The notes beneath the pieces were generated by a model that was not told the origin of the DNA, did not search any database, and saw only the letters and a list, made by a program, of their open reading frames with translations. DNA of 64,000 bases from Taiwanofungus camphoratus (taxonomy: Eukaryota; Basidiomycota; Agaricomycetes; Polyporales; Taiwanofungaceae), in assembly GCA_003999685.1 (NCBI GenBank), contig CP021225.1, forward strand, positions 1,550,001-1,614,000, in the 5' to 3' direction. Positions 12,290 to 24,339 of the stretch are shown here, in pieces. Within the stretch, counting starts at the first letter, position 1, and each line of letters begins with the position of its first letter. The position numbers and the translations under genes are program-made.

Positions 12290-13256
12290 CTTGCAACTCA
12301 TGGTCATACCCATCGTGAAAATCAAGGCAGAAGCATAAATGCTTCTGTCGGCAGGGATCTGGGACATCCACTGTCGACGCATAAAGTTCTACCCGGCATT
12401 CGAGTTTGGCATTTATGAGATATAGTGTATGCGATACCAGGAGACTTTCCAGGTCGCTCGAAACACTTGTATCTCGATATGACCGTGCAGAGCAGACGAA
12501 GGCAATTGCTTAAAGACCACGCGTGTAAGGACAAGCCGCAGACGTGAAGCTCCCATCTTGTGAAATTACGTGTACTTGCGTGACACACTACAGCAGGTAA
12601 CCTTGGCGATATACAATTCATCGGCAAGACATATTGAAGCAGCAGTAGAAGCTCAGTATCTGAGTAGGGAACATTGAGGGAGTCCTTGTTGCCCACTGGA
12701 GATATTACAGTTTGAAACTCAGATTTTCTTGAGCAATATGCAATACAACCCGAAACTGCCACGTGCTCTGCCACTTTTGCCTCGACTTGATTCTAGCTCC
12801 AATCATATGAAATGAGCTGGAACTGTTATCAGGAATTTATCATGTTCTCACAATGTTATGAGCACGAACATGGTCCATTCCCGACAGCGTTACCTGTCAG
12901 TATGCAGATCGGGCGGACAATTTACAGGTTTGCGTTTACAGCGCCTAGGCATGAGATTTCTCTGGGCTACAGGGCTGCTGAACTGCTAGTATATCGTGCT
13001 GACCATCTAAGTATCTGTAGCAGATGCTGTACAAGTTACAAGTATTTACGAGCAAGGGCCGATGAATCCTCTGGCCCGGCAACACTCCAAATCTCCCAGG
13101 CAAAAAACCACCGAACCGTTTCCATCGGAACACGCCTGACTGAAGAGTCTTCCAAAACCTCCATTCCTCACTCGTACAGCACTCGTAGAAGATCTGTTAG
13201 CCGAGGTGCGTGAGTACCCAGAAAGAAGGGTGCTTGCAGGCATGTTGCAGCATCAG
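12290..13256. other. Intergenic upstream of NRPS-like gene 1
   Basis: About 970 bases with only short, unsupported frames on both strands. The right end holds the promoter of the NRPS-like gene. Confidence 0.4.
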
Positions 13257-13265
13257 TATATATAT
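13257..13265 (+). promoter_or_regulatory. TATA-like box, NRPS-like gene 1
   Basis: TATATATAT lies 39 bases before the ATG at 13304. The second gene copy has the same run (46224-46234, minus strand) at the same distance from its ATG, so the element is conserved although the rest of the two promoters differs. Confidence 0.5.
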
Positions 13266-13303
13266 CCGTGGGCAGATCACAAACAATTCGGTATTCCATT
13301 GCC

Positions 13304-16300
13304 ATGCCTGATCGCCGCTTACTTCCATCTCTCCCGCGAAGTCAGGCTCGCTCGAGTGCCACCTTCCGTCCTCCGCCGTTGGACGGATCGTTGACTTTAC
13401 CAGAGATATACGACTGGCACGGGCAGCACAACCCAACCCATTCTTTCTTTGTCTTCGCCAATGATAATGGCAGCGTTCAAAACATCTCTATGCGTGAAGT
13501 CGCACGCGCGATCCATGTTGGTGCAAGGCTCATCAGAGACCGCATGCAATGGAAGCCGGAAACGGAGGCCTCAGTAGTGGCAATCCTTTCACCCTCAGGT
13601 ACCTGATTGACTGCCCTTCACTTTCTGCCGTGAAGGCTGACTGAACTTGAATCATCAATGCAGATGCGATCCCTTTCATTGCGATGACCACGAGCATCAT
13701 GCGTGCTGGCTATACAGTATTCCCCCTCTCTATTCGTAACTCTCCTGCAGCCATCGCGTATCTCATCGACAAGGCCAAAATCAAGCATATCCTCGTCGGG
13801 CAGGAGCAAGCTATGCTCGATCTCGTGAAGGACGCATTGGACATTTTGAGATCTCAGTACCCATCTACGCCTGTGCCAGAGTCCTCGCCCCAACCTGTTT
13901 TCAAAGACCTGTTCCTCCCTTCGTCTGAGCGATCTATTAAAACTAACGATCTTTTATTCGAGTTCAAGGGGCCAGATTCACCTGCTATGATTCTGCATTC
14001 GTCAGGTTCGCACTCTTCGATGGATCATTTTAAACATAATCTGACTGGTACATGACAGGATCAACGGCGTTCCCAAAGCCCATAACCTTCACCGCGAATC
14101 GTCTCATCGAGTTGGCCGTAAGCCCATGGTTCGGCGAGCGCGATCTGACAGGTCGTACTTTTGCTCTGCACAGTACACCCATGTTTCATGCCATGGGCTC
14201 CATGGCAACGCTTTGGGCAGTGAGTTTATTTTCAACCAAGTTTCTTGATACTGATATTGATGGAAGCTGACGAGGGCGAGAACAGATGTCTTGTGGTCTT
14301 ATTTTGGGTGTATTTGCACCTCAGTTTCCCCCTCCTGTACCAACATCAGACTCGATAATCGAGGCGGCTAAAGCCGTCAACGGCGATTATATCGTCGCTG
14401 TCCCCGCTGTGATTGAGGTATATCCATTCATTCTGGTCTGCTTTAAGCATCGTGTTGACATGCACGCAGACTTGGGCTCACAGTCCCGAATATGTGAAAT
14501 GGCTAGCGACTCGTGAGGGATTGGTCAGTTTGCCTTGTACGATGTCTTTGCTTTGGCACCTACTAACTCTGTCAAACAGTATTATGGTGGCGGGCCTTTG
14601 AATAAGGAGACCGGTGACTACCTCGCGTCGCAGGGCGTCACTATTCTGAATGGTTACGGCAGGTGTGTTCTCAACTTACCAGTGTCGATCGCTCACCGAT
14701 AAGCATTTGTTCACTTATTCGACGACACTAGTACAGAAACCGGAGCCGTAGGTGTCGCCTTGCCTGGTATGGTTCTCCTTCCACCACAATCACGAGAGAC
14801 TTATGATGATGTTACCCCGTGCCTTTAGCCCAGGTTACGAACGACTGGGAATATATCAGACTGTCGAAACAGCTGAACGTGAAGATGATTCCTTGGGGAG
14901 GCAACTCCTTCGAGCTTGTGGTAGTTGTAAGTAATATTGTACAGCCTACAGCCTTGGTTGCGACGGGCATTGATGGTCTCGTTCAGTCTAATGAAAATAG
15001 CCGACCGAGCATGATAAACACCCAGGTTGATGGGGTTGATGCATGGTCTACCTCTGATCTTTTTGTTGAACACCCTACCAAACGGGGCTATTGGAAGGTG
15101 TTCGGTCGCACTGATGATCAGATTATGCACAGTACTGGCGAGAAGGTCAGTGTAACTTGTATAGCAAGGTCCCAAATTTCCTCACGATAATGCCATAGAC
15201 GAACCCAGGCCCTTTAGGCTAGTGCGATATACTAGAGCATCAGAACTATCGGGACACTAATATATCACAGAAAGCATGCTGAACAAAGATCCACATGTCT
15301 TTGCGTCGGTCATGTTCGGTCGTGGGCGATTTCAAGCTGGCATTGCTGTCGATCCCAAATCAGAGTTCAAAGTCGATCCCTCGGACCAAAACAAGCTTGC
15401 TGAGTTCAGGAACATGATCTGGTGCGTTGAGAGCTGTTGAACATTTAGCACTTGCAACAATATTTATGCACTTTCTCTCAGGCCCACCATCGAGAAGATG
15501 AATGAATATGCCCCGCAGCATTCTAGAATCTTTAAAGAGGTCAGCGGAACGGAATTCAATATCGGATGATTTGACGATACCATTCCTTGTAGATGATCCT
15601 GGTGGCAAAACCTTCGAAGCCATTCCAGTACACTGCCAAGGGCACCGTGCGTCGTGGGGTCACGCTAGAAGACTACAAGGATGAAATCGACGCATTATAC
15701 AACGCAGTAGAGGAAAGCGCACAGTCCAATATTCCTCCACCTGCGAGGTGGGACATTGGCTCTGCTACCGACTTCGTTCGTGCGGTCGTGGGAAAAGTGA
15801 TGGTGCATGCGGTGCAAGGCGGCGATGACATATTCCAGCACGGATGCGACAGGTAATTTTTCTGAGATGCCTGTACTCCTAACAAATACGTGGTTGCTCA
15901 TGATATTATCGTTTAGCCTTCAGGCAACCTGGATACGCAACACGCTTTCTCGTGCGTTGCACGAATCGGCAAAGGTAGACACCCGCAAGATTACAAGTAA
16001 CTTTGTGTACGACCATCCGACGATCGGCAGCCTCGCTTCCGCTGTCTCGGCCCTCGGACTCGGCACCAGTAAAGACGAGGGTTCATCTAATATCTCACTG
16101 TCGGCGAGAACAGATGCAATGCGTGCCATGGTGGCGAGGTACAGTGGAGACTTCCCAGCCCATCAGGCTGGAAGTGGAAGACCAAAGGCCAGTGGGGACG
16201 TCGTATTGGTGACAGGAACGACCGGGAGTTTGGGATGTCATCTTCTCAGTCGCCTGGCCTCGGATCCTGAAGTCGGGCGTGTGTACGCGTTCAACAGAGC

Positions 16301-17614
16301 ATCGAGGGACCTCAAGGCGGTAGGCGAGAGACAAAGATTGGCACTGATCGATCGCGGGCTTGATGCGGGTGTACTGGAATCGAAGAAGGTGGTTGTGCTC
16401 GAAGGCGATCTGACGGCTGTCAACTTCGGACTGGCTGAAACCACCTACAAAGAGGTTAGAGCGTGAAATCTCTCCAGATGTCAGATTCGCTTAATATTTG
16501 TTCTGACAGCTGCATCAATCTGTGACGCACATCATCCACAATGGTATGTGTCGATTGTTTCCATTTCGAACACATCTAAAGGACTTTGTCTACTTGGATC
16601 ACAGCTTGGCGGGTTGATTTCGCCATCGGTCTGTCGTCTTTCGAGCCTCAGGTCAAGGCTGTGCGCTGCTTGATCAACTTTGCTCTATCTTCACCACTTC
16701 CTGTACCACCTCGGCTGTGTTTCACTAGTTCGATGAGTGTCTTCTCGAGTTCGTGAAGAGCACATTCTAGTTTGACAATCGCATGCTGACCCTCATATCG
16801 ACCCGTGTAGATTTGCCTTGTAGTGAAGTGGGGCCTGAACATCCGATCGAGCCCGAACTTGCTGTCGGCATGGGCTATGCAGAGTCTAAATGGGTGTCTG
16901 AACAGATCCTGTACAAGGCTGCGGAGAAGTCATCGTTGAAGACTATGGTCATTCGTGTGGGCCAGATCTGCGGAGGAATGGATGGGGCTTGGAATGCACA
17001 CGAATGGTTCCCGTCGATGGTGCAGAGTGCAGCGAAATTAGGATGCTTCCCGGACGACAACAGGGTGGGTCGTGTTCTTTCCCTCTCTTGCTTGCATGAT
17101 CTGAGAACGAATGTCACAGGGAGTGGACTGGATCCCACTTGAGCTCACCGCAGCGGCGGTCATTGACTTCCGCAAGGCCACGAACAGCACGAACACAGTG
17201 CATTTGGTCCACCCTCGTCCGGTCTCCTGGCATGTACTCGCCGCTGTTGTCGCAGCCGAGCTTTCCGTCCCGCTGGTGTCATACGATGAGTGGCTCGGGA
17301 AGCTTGAGCAGACCGCCAGCTCCATTTCTGACAGTGTACATGAGAAAGGGCTGAGAGCGGAGTCGGAGAGGGATACTGTGCGCAGCCTGCGTGCGTTGCA
17401 ACTACTGGACTTGTTCAAAGGCATGGCAAAGAGTGCGTCCGACACGTCTGCGAGGCTGGCGTTGGGGATGGCGGAGCTGGCTGTCACGAGAGCTGTGGCT
17501 GCATCGCCCACCCTGGCGGACCCCGACGCTCGACAGCTGGGCGCCGGGGACGTGAAGCGATGGCTCGGATACTGGCGCAAAGTCGGGTTGTTCTCGGGCT
17601 CTCCTTCGTCTTGA
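13304..17614 (+). CDS. NRPS-like reductase (A-T-R), copy 1
   Basis: Eighteen exons (13304-13598, 13664-14005, 14059-14219, 14286-14417, 14470-14523, 14580-14662, 14732-14766, 14829-14926, 14987-15145, 15199-15217, 15271-15421, 15482-15539, 15593-15852, 15917-16454, 16510-16543, 16605-16752, 16824-17064, 17120-17614) join in frame to 1100 residues. The adenylation domain comes first, with A3-type SSGSTAFPKP near 211-220 (its codons split by an intron), FHAMG, and YGSTETG at 354-360. A carrier domain follows with the phosphopantetheine site GCDSLQA (Ser616). Last is a thioester-reductase/SDR domain with VTGTTGSLG near 713 and YAESK (Tyr874/Lys878). Such aminoadipate-reductase-like enzymes activate an aryl or aliphatic acid as AMP ester, load it on the carrier and release aldehyde with NADPH. 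The substrate cannot be read here. Intron 10 (15218-15270) starts GC instead of GT. The 3' half is near-identical to copy 2. Confidence 0.92.
15300..17596 (+). repeat. Inverted near-identical tract, left arm
   Basis: From about 15300 to about 17596 this matches the reverse complement of about 41918-44210 with only scattered single differences, including inside introns. Just outside, identity drops abruptly: at the 5' side within exon 11 of the NRPS-like gene, and at the 3' side a few codons before the stop. Confidence 0.9.
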
Positions 17615-18624
17615 TTTGATTTAGTTCTGAACGTAGATGTTTATGTACTTCTGCGATGGTTATGGAATTGCGGAATTGCATCATACGCACGACCCATCTT
17701 CCTCTGGTGGGCCGTAACCTAATTCAAGCCACAGGCATGCGGCACCGGGGTAACGTCTAGTGTGTTCCGCTTCGCTCGGTCCATCTGAAGTAATGAACAG
17801 TGAATCCCCCTCGCTGTCGCTTTACAACCGACACGATAGGCTTTTCACAGGCGTTCTCGTCTCGCTCGACCGTCACTGACAACGTGGACCACCTGTGCGC
17901 CACTTACCTGGAAGGATCCAGGGCATACCTAGGTTTCCGCTCACCGCAATCCGTGCAGTGTGCACTCGCTGGAAGGCATGCTTCGTTCGGTCTGGTCGTA
18001 GTAAAGGAACTATAGATCGGGGAGGTAGCACAACCAGCTACACGAGTCGTTACCTGCTTTTTTCCTGATGAAGACCTCCACGTTGAAATCGAAAGTAAAA
18101 TAAGACGAAAGTAAAATAAGACACTTACCGAGATATTTATATCAACCGAGGCTCAACCACAGTGTTGTACGCAAAAGTAAGTCGGTCAGTAATGAATCAG
18201 TTTGACCGTTCAGTTGAGCGCGCCAGTCACTGCGCCCATGATGGAAGCACAACCTCCACCTGAACCCATCAGCGCGTTCTCCGCAACCACGAGACGATGT
18301 TGGGTTCTGACCACCAGATGGGATCCAAAATTCATCAAGATGAATGCTTCCGACCTCCTTGATTGTCGGCTCCGAGCCAGCAGCATACGATAAGTATAGA
18401 ACAGGGTAACTATGGCAATGGACAGGACATGGGGGGATGCGCCATACCGCGCGGTCGCTTCCGTTTTGTTTTTCAAATTTGTCGAATAGCATGCTGTTCT
18501 TATATCTGTCCGGTTCGTTTTCATCGATTCCAAGGCTTTCTCCCTCTCCCCTTCCACCTGCCCGCCGGGCATTCACACTCCTTACCCCATCTCACTCTTT
18601 TTTCGCCGGATACACACACTTGAG
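17615..18624. other. Intergenic with short tandem repeat
   Basis: About 1 kb between NRPS-like gene 1 and AA14 gene 1, both on the plus strand. It contains two adjacent copies of a 16-base unit GAAAGTAAAATAAGAC at about 18090-18121. No other element was recognised. A CT-rich stretch just before 18625 probably lies in the 5' leader of the AA14 gene. Confidence 0.5.
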
Positions 18625-20623
18625 ATGATTTCCTCTGTGCCCGTTTTCCTATCGCTGGCGGCCCTTGCGCCTCTGGCATCTGCTCACATTGGTGGATACG
18701 CCTTTGTGCTCAAGTTTGCAAGCGTACTGACTTGTCGGGTGTCTGTTTAGCTTTCTGGCACAACAGCATGTATGGTTTCAACGTCACTGCGAACACGTTC
18801 TCCTACGACAATCGTCCTGTCGTTCCACTGATGCAGATGACCTTTCAGCAGTGGTGGTTCGTGAGTGCTCATTTCCGCATGATACATAATGTTCTCTGGA
18901 TGGTTCGATGGCGCTCAGAAACGTCAGGATGGGCTGGACTGTCTTTCCTTATCGATCTGTATCAAGTTGAGACGTACCTCTGACCATTCATCTGCAGCAC
19001 AACCACCTTGGCTACCCGCCCAATCCGGGAGACGTCTTCGAGCTGCCGGCCGGCCAGAGCGTGAACACCGAGCTATCGTGCGACAAGGGCGCCACCAGCT
19101 GGTGGAATTCCTCCTCCGGGTAGGCACCACGCGTACCTGCCTCTCCGTCCTCCCGCACTGACTGTATTTACTGGTAGCGGTGACGCCGGCTACGGCACCG
19201 ACTGGCCGTGCCCAGGGCAGCCGTCGTCCGAGTTCCACACCACGGGCGAGAGCGACGCGATGGGCTGCGCGCTGGCGATCGCGTACAAGCCGGACGCGAC
19301 GCAGGTGCAGCCGGACGACTTCGTCGTGTTCAGCATCAACCAGACCTGCGTGTGGACGCTCAACACGCTTTTCGAGGTGCCTGAGGCGATGCCGCCGTGC
19401 CCCGACGGCGGGTGCACGTGCGCGTGGTTCTGGATCCACTCGGTGCGTCGTGCCTTGTTGATGCATGGGTTGTTGATCAATGCTGATCGCTCGCGTGGCG
19501 CGACCCGTGCAGCCCGACAGTGGTCAAGAGCAGAGTGAGTGGCAATTCTGTGATGTGTGGCGGTTCTCTGATGCTGACCCTCGCTGCTTTGCTCTGCAAA
19601 GTGTACATGAACGGTTTCAAGTGCAACGTCACTGGCTCTACGAGCAACACACCCATCGGACAGCCTGCGCTTGCTAGGCGGTGAGTCTCCGTACCGGAAC
19701 ATTTTGTTTCGATCGCTGATGACTATGCAGCTGCGGTGCTGATCCCACCAACGGCCGCCCGAACGCAACTCCTGGAAACTGCACCACGGGACCGAAGTGG
19801 CCGTTCTACTGGGACCAGCTCGAGGATAACAACGTACGCTCGCCTTCACTTGCTCACCTCGTGGCCCGCTCCATGTGGTCTCCCTATCGTGTCACGCTGA
19901 CCACTTTCCATGCACAGATGTTCGAGGGCCTCTACTCGCCGCCCGTGTACAACGACCTGTACGGCTTTTTCGACGGCGCGCAGAAGGACATCTTCCAGGA
20001 CGCTTTCATCAACTCGCTCGGCGCGGGCAGCGGTAGTGGCTCGGCCGCCGCACCTACCGGTTCTGCGTCGTCGTCTGTTGCCCCCGTTCAGACCCCTGCT
20101 CCGACATTTGCGCCGGCGCCCGCTCCGTCCCCCTCTGCAACAGACGCGCCTGCGCCTGCACCTTTACCTGCAGACCCATCTTCGAGCAGTGACTCGCCTG
20201 CAGATCCGTCCTCGAGCAATGATTCGCCCGCACCATCGCCCACGGACTCGTCCCCGAGCGGCAGCCCTCCTGCACCGTCGCCCACGGACTCATTCTCCGG
20301 CAGTGACTCTGACTCTACCACGATCATTCCCACCTCCGTCGCCATCTCTTCTGTCTACTCCGGCTCCCCCTCCGTTCCGATCTCCAGCTTCAGCGTGACG
20401 CCTTCGAGCCCAGTCACCATCCCCCTCACCTCTGCAACCACATTGACGTGGTCAGTATTTGCCTATTGGATTGCGGTATTTGTGTCGTATACCTGACTTA
20501 TTTCTCTTTTATAGCCGACCACGCCCAACTGGTTCCTCCCGTCGCCGCCGCCGTAGCAACGACACAATAATTAAGCGCCACAAGCGCAGGCTCCATCATG
20601 TGCAGGACCACTCGTTCCACTGA
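18625..20623 (+). CDS. AA14 lytic polysaccharide monooxygenase 1
   Basis: Nine exons (18625-18691, 18751-18860, 18998-19119, 19178-19442, 19513-19534, 19602-19680, 19731-19833, 19918-20450, 20515-20623) give 469 residues. A 20-residue signal peptide ends ASA, leaving mature His1 ([15 protein letters not shown]). The AA14 core follows: [23 protein letters not shown] (mature His100), [27 protein letters not shown] and EQMYMNGF (mature Tyr177). These match the His-His-Tyr copper site described for AA14. A Ser/Thr/Pro/Ala-rich linker occupies roughly the last third. The final exon encodes Cys plus an Arg/Lys-rich tail ([10 protein letters not shown]). AA14 enzymes are secreted and were reported to oxidise xylan coating cellulose. 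This copy is shorter than AA14 gene 2 in the same window and has three more introns. Confidence 0.92.
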
Positions 20624-21430
20624 TCTCAACCTGGCCGTCAAAGAGCACTTCCGCTCGTCCATATCCCTCGCCCGAGGCCTTGATATCTGTATACCCTGCA
20701 GGCTCGAAGCGCTGCAGCCCAAGTGCGGGCCTTGTAGGCTCGCATACGTCCAGTTTGTTCGTCTTCGTCACACCGTTATCCACGTCCGTCCGGTTCTCGC
20801 TCTTGTCTCTTGCCCTGAGCGCTTGCGCCTTTTGTTTGGGTTGGCACGCGTTGGAGCTGGTATATCTTCTTGATCGTAACGTTCCTGCCACCTACTCCCG
20901 TTGCTCGCTTTCGTTCTCTTTTCTGGTCACGCGGCAATAGCATACTGTGCATAGTCCACATGTGTTCAATGTTTCGCACACAGCACGTTTTGAATTTGAG
21001 AAGATGTGCCATCTTTCTCGTGTTTGTCAAGTGCACCATAACGCGCACACTTCTTTCCTGTATGTAAGACGTGCATGAAGATCTTCGACATTCAACATTC
21101 AACCATTCCTCTGCTATCATCTATCTGGGTATATAAACCAACAGATACACGTACCTTGTTTGTTGGCTTTATCACTAACCAAATGCTTATCACTCGGTAT
21201 GAGCGGGAAAGACGAGATAAAGTCGAAAAATGTAAGGATTCGAGAGATCTGTTATAAAGTGTGAGGCAGAAAGTGAGCCGACACAGATAAAATTTGACCA
21301 CTAGAGTCGGAACCTGCAGGCCGGAAATAGCAGATCTCAACATAAATACTGTTTAGTTTTGGCTGTGGCGAGAGCAATGATACAGCCTGAAACTAGTCTA
21401 CACCTAATCATCACAACATATTTACAGCAG
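20624..21430. other. Convergent intergenic region
   Basis: Lies between the 3' ends of AA14 gene 1 (+) and the NCS1 permease (-). Short frames only, no recognisable feature. Confidence 0.4.
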
Positions 21431-23737
21431 TCAAGCCAGAACTTCCCTCACTTCTTCCTGGATACTCTTTTTGTCCTCATCGAGCTCCGAATGCCGGCTC
21501 GGACTGCTCTCTTCCTCCGCATCGATGATAGCTTTTTCAAGATATGTTTCTTTCGCAGGGAACAGCCTGGACGCGATGTAGTAGACAGTTGAGGCCACCG
21601 TGAACTGTAATGGAGCAAGGGCTCATCAGGCGACTAACATTAACAGAGGTGGCAGCTCACGCCAAAAATCCACGCAAAATCGAATACATGGGTCGCTGCT
21701 CCCACTTTGATCTTGGGGTTGATGGAATTGATCAACCCCGGGAAATTCGGTGGCACCGAACACACTATCGCGAGAACTGCACGCCAGTTCTTTGGCAAGG
21801 TTTATGGAGGTCATGAGGGCGATGCATAGCTCAGGGGGTGCTGGAACTTACGAAACCGTAGTGATATCGGTACCGACCATGGGGACGGTACATGGACGGC
21901 ACATCTACACGACATTTGTGCACGAGCCAGTACTGTTGCAAGACGCGGTCAGGGACTCAATCGCAGACTGTATCGTGACTGGACTGACATCAGTGATCAT
22001 GATTCCCGCGAAAGGACCGAGGAAAACTGTGTAGCCGTTCATGAAAGCGATGAAGCCTTGTGCACTGTACATATCCACAAATTATCAATATTCAAACATT
22101 CGTCTCGAATTTGAGGTCACTCAAGGATTAACGATGGATAGACCAACCTCGCGAGGATCTCCCAAGGACAAAGTGCCCACCCACCAAGAATCGCACAAAT
22201 CACTTGTCCTCTACGGATGTTGATGTACCTGGGGAAGAGGACCGTCATGTCGTTGGCAGCAGACAGCGAATTCGCAGAGATGTTGGTGCCGAGCGTGGCC
22301 AGCATGAACGCAGACGCGGCGAAAAACGCAGCCGCCCGGTTGTCCCATTCGTTGATGAGCTTGGTGGGGTCCCAGAGCACCTGGCCATACAGCACGATGC
22401 CTGCACTTGTGACCGCGATACCGATGAAGCCACAGAGAGTGAAGGCCACTGGGATGATCAGCAATTGGATGTATTGGCTGCATGTCGGATGCCCAAATCT
22501 TTGTGAGTGGGCGTCGATTCGATCATTGGAAAGGTGCGTACGCTCTCTCGTCTTGGGCATATCTCTGGTCACATAATGAGCTTTCACTATGAAAAGGGGC
22601 AGGTCTGAATCGCTTGCCGTGAAGTCCGGAATATTGACAGCAAGGGTTGAGTAGATGCCAAGTGCACTGTTTAAGGCACTTAACCATGCCCACGACATAG
22701 CACTTCCCGAGAGCGCAGAATGCTGTTCAAAAAGCCCTTGATTGGAGGGCACCTTTACGAATGCCCAAATTAACATCGCTAACCAGGCCGCAGGGACAAT
22801 GGCAGCTTTTGCGACGAAAAGCCAACGAATCCGTTGCGGAGAGATCAACATGAAAGGGAACTGAATAATGGCGCGTGCCATTTGTATTTATTAAGTGCAT
22901 TGCATATGTGAAAGAAAGCTTAGAGGTGATAGCAGAAGGGTGGTACTCACCTGAACGAGCCAATACAAGAAATAACACATAATTCCTGCAAGGTGTCATC
23001 CTATCATTCTAGTACGTAAAGTACCGAGCCCGACGTACCTGCAGTCGTGATATTCGCGCCTGGCGAGAGGTGATTCGGGAGGCGGGCAAGCGAAGGCCAT
23101 ATGGCTTTCAACATCTGGAATCTGCCATGAATAATGGTCTAGCCAATCGACCCTGCAGCGCCGCGAACCTGGTACATGCATTCCGACCCTGTATAGGTCT
23201 GTATGCCAAACCAGAACATGGACAGCACAACCCGGCTAATGACGCTGAAGTAGCTAAACCAGAACCCAAACGAGGAACGATTGAGGACCGGGAAGGCAAC
23301 ATGCAGGCGAGCACCGATCGTTCCGTTCAACACCATCACGATTGAGATGATGATATGACCGACTGCGATTGCTGGAAGAGCTTGTCGCCTGAAGCACTCC
23401 AGTATAAGATAAAGGCCATAATCCTCGACTTACACGCACCATGATAACCCAGTCGCTAGCATGCTCGAAGCAAGCTCCCAGACTGCAGCATTGGCTGCGT
23501 CAGAAATCCAGTACGCCACATAATTCCATGTGGTCCAGGACCGCTGTTGTTCGAATACAAGACGACATTTGAGAAATGCCGTGATAGCTTGTGGACATGG
23601 GACTTGCTCACACGATGGACGGGCACCGGATCCATATCCTTATTTGACCATCTGCTATTTGGTGCGAACGTCGACGATTCCGGCTCCAGGACCCAGCTCG
23701 ATGGTTTCAAGTAGGCGGAAGCGGACGACTTGGCCAT
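21431..23737 (-). CDS. NCS1-family permease (uracil/allantoin/purine type)
   Basis: Twelve exons starting at ATG 23737 and stopping at 21431 give roughly 550 residues, the usual size for this 12-helix plasma-membrane proton symporter family. Motifs in order are RWSNKDMDPVP, TWNYVAYWISDAANAAVWEL, FGIQTYTGSECMY, FPFMLISPQRIRWLFVAK, NIPDFTRYAQDERAQYIQLL (split by two introns), TLGTNISANSLSAANDMT, FPRYINIRRGQ, CPWEIL, GPFAGIMITDYWLVHK and NWRAVLAIV. These are hallmarks of fungal Fur-type uracil, uridine, allantoin or thiamine carriers, and the exact substrate cannot be told. The intron at 22565-22617 begins GC (ACG|GCAAGC) and is needed to keep DFTRYA in frame. The C-terminus is acidic and Ser-rich, as in carriers regulated by endocytosis. 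Confidence 0.88.
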
Positions 23738-24339
23738 AGTGACCAGGACCAAGGGATATCTGTCCACGACTCCATCCCCATATCCAAAGCAAATCCGCCT
23801 TATATCTGACAGATATGCCGCCGGAGACACTGACGCCCATGATAGTCAAAAGTTGGTCCCGATAAGCGCAATTGGGCCCCGGACTCTGATAACACTCCCG
23901 AGCCGGCGGCTGCCAGACTCACAGATTCGTTTATAGAGTCAATCGTGCCACAAAAGGCAGGTGTTGTGTTGAATATCTGTTCGCCCTACTCACAGCACAA
24001 CCGGTGGCATCACCGACGACCCTCTGAAGGTCCACTACGGCGTCCTGGCCGATAACCAATTGACCCCATTACGGTAACAGAAAAATAAACCATCCCAGGC
24101 AGCCCGTCGATGTCTGTTGTGAAAACGTCTATTGCGAGATCTACGGGAGCAGTTTTCTAGATCTAAAATCAGAGAGGTATACGACAAAAGCAGGGCAGTT
24201 AGCGAGATCCAGGATGGCACAAACGATAAAACCCTCTATATTTGACCTCAAGACGGAACACTAACACCCTATGTAGATATTAATACAGGAAAACAAGCAA
24301 AAAAGGAGATGAATAGATGCTTTTCAGACGGTGTCGTCA
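23738..24339. other. Intergenic, nothing recognised
   Basis: About 600 bases between the permease start and the 3' end of the SDR gene, both on the minus strand. It should hold the permease promoter. No clear TATA box or repeat was seen. Confidence 0.4.

Noticed and set aside
17038-17580. 180-codon antisense frame in NRPS-like copy 1 (and its 234-codon equivalent at 41932-42636)
   Set aside because: Exact antisense shadow of the reductase exons. It reads through introns and has no motif.
19190-20398. Long frames in other phases over AA14 gene 1, including Arg-rich and Gly/Ser-rich ones
   Set aside because: By-products of the GC-rich, repetitive linker codons. The AA14 frame is fixed by motifs and splice phase.
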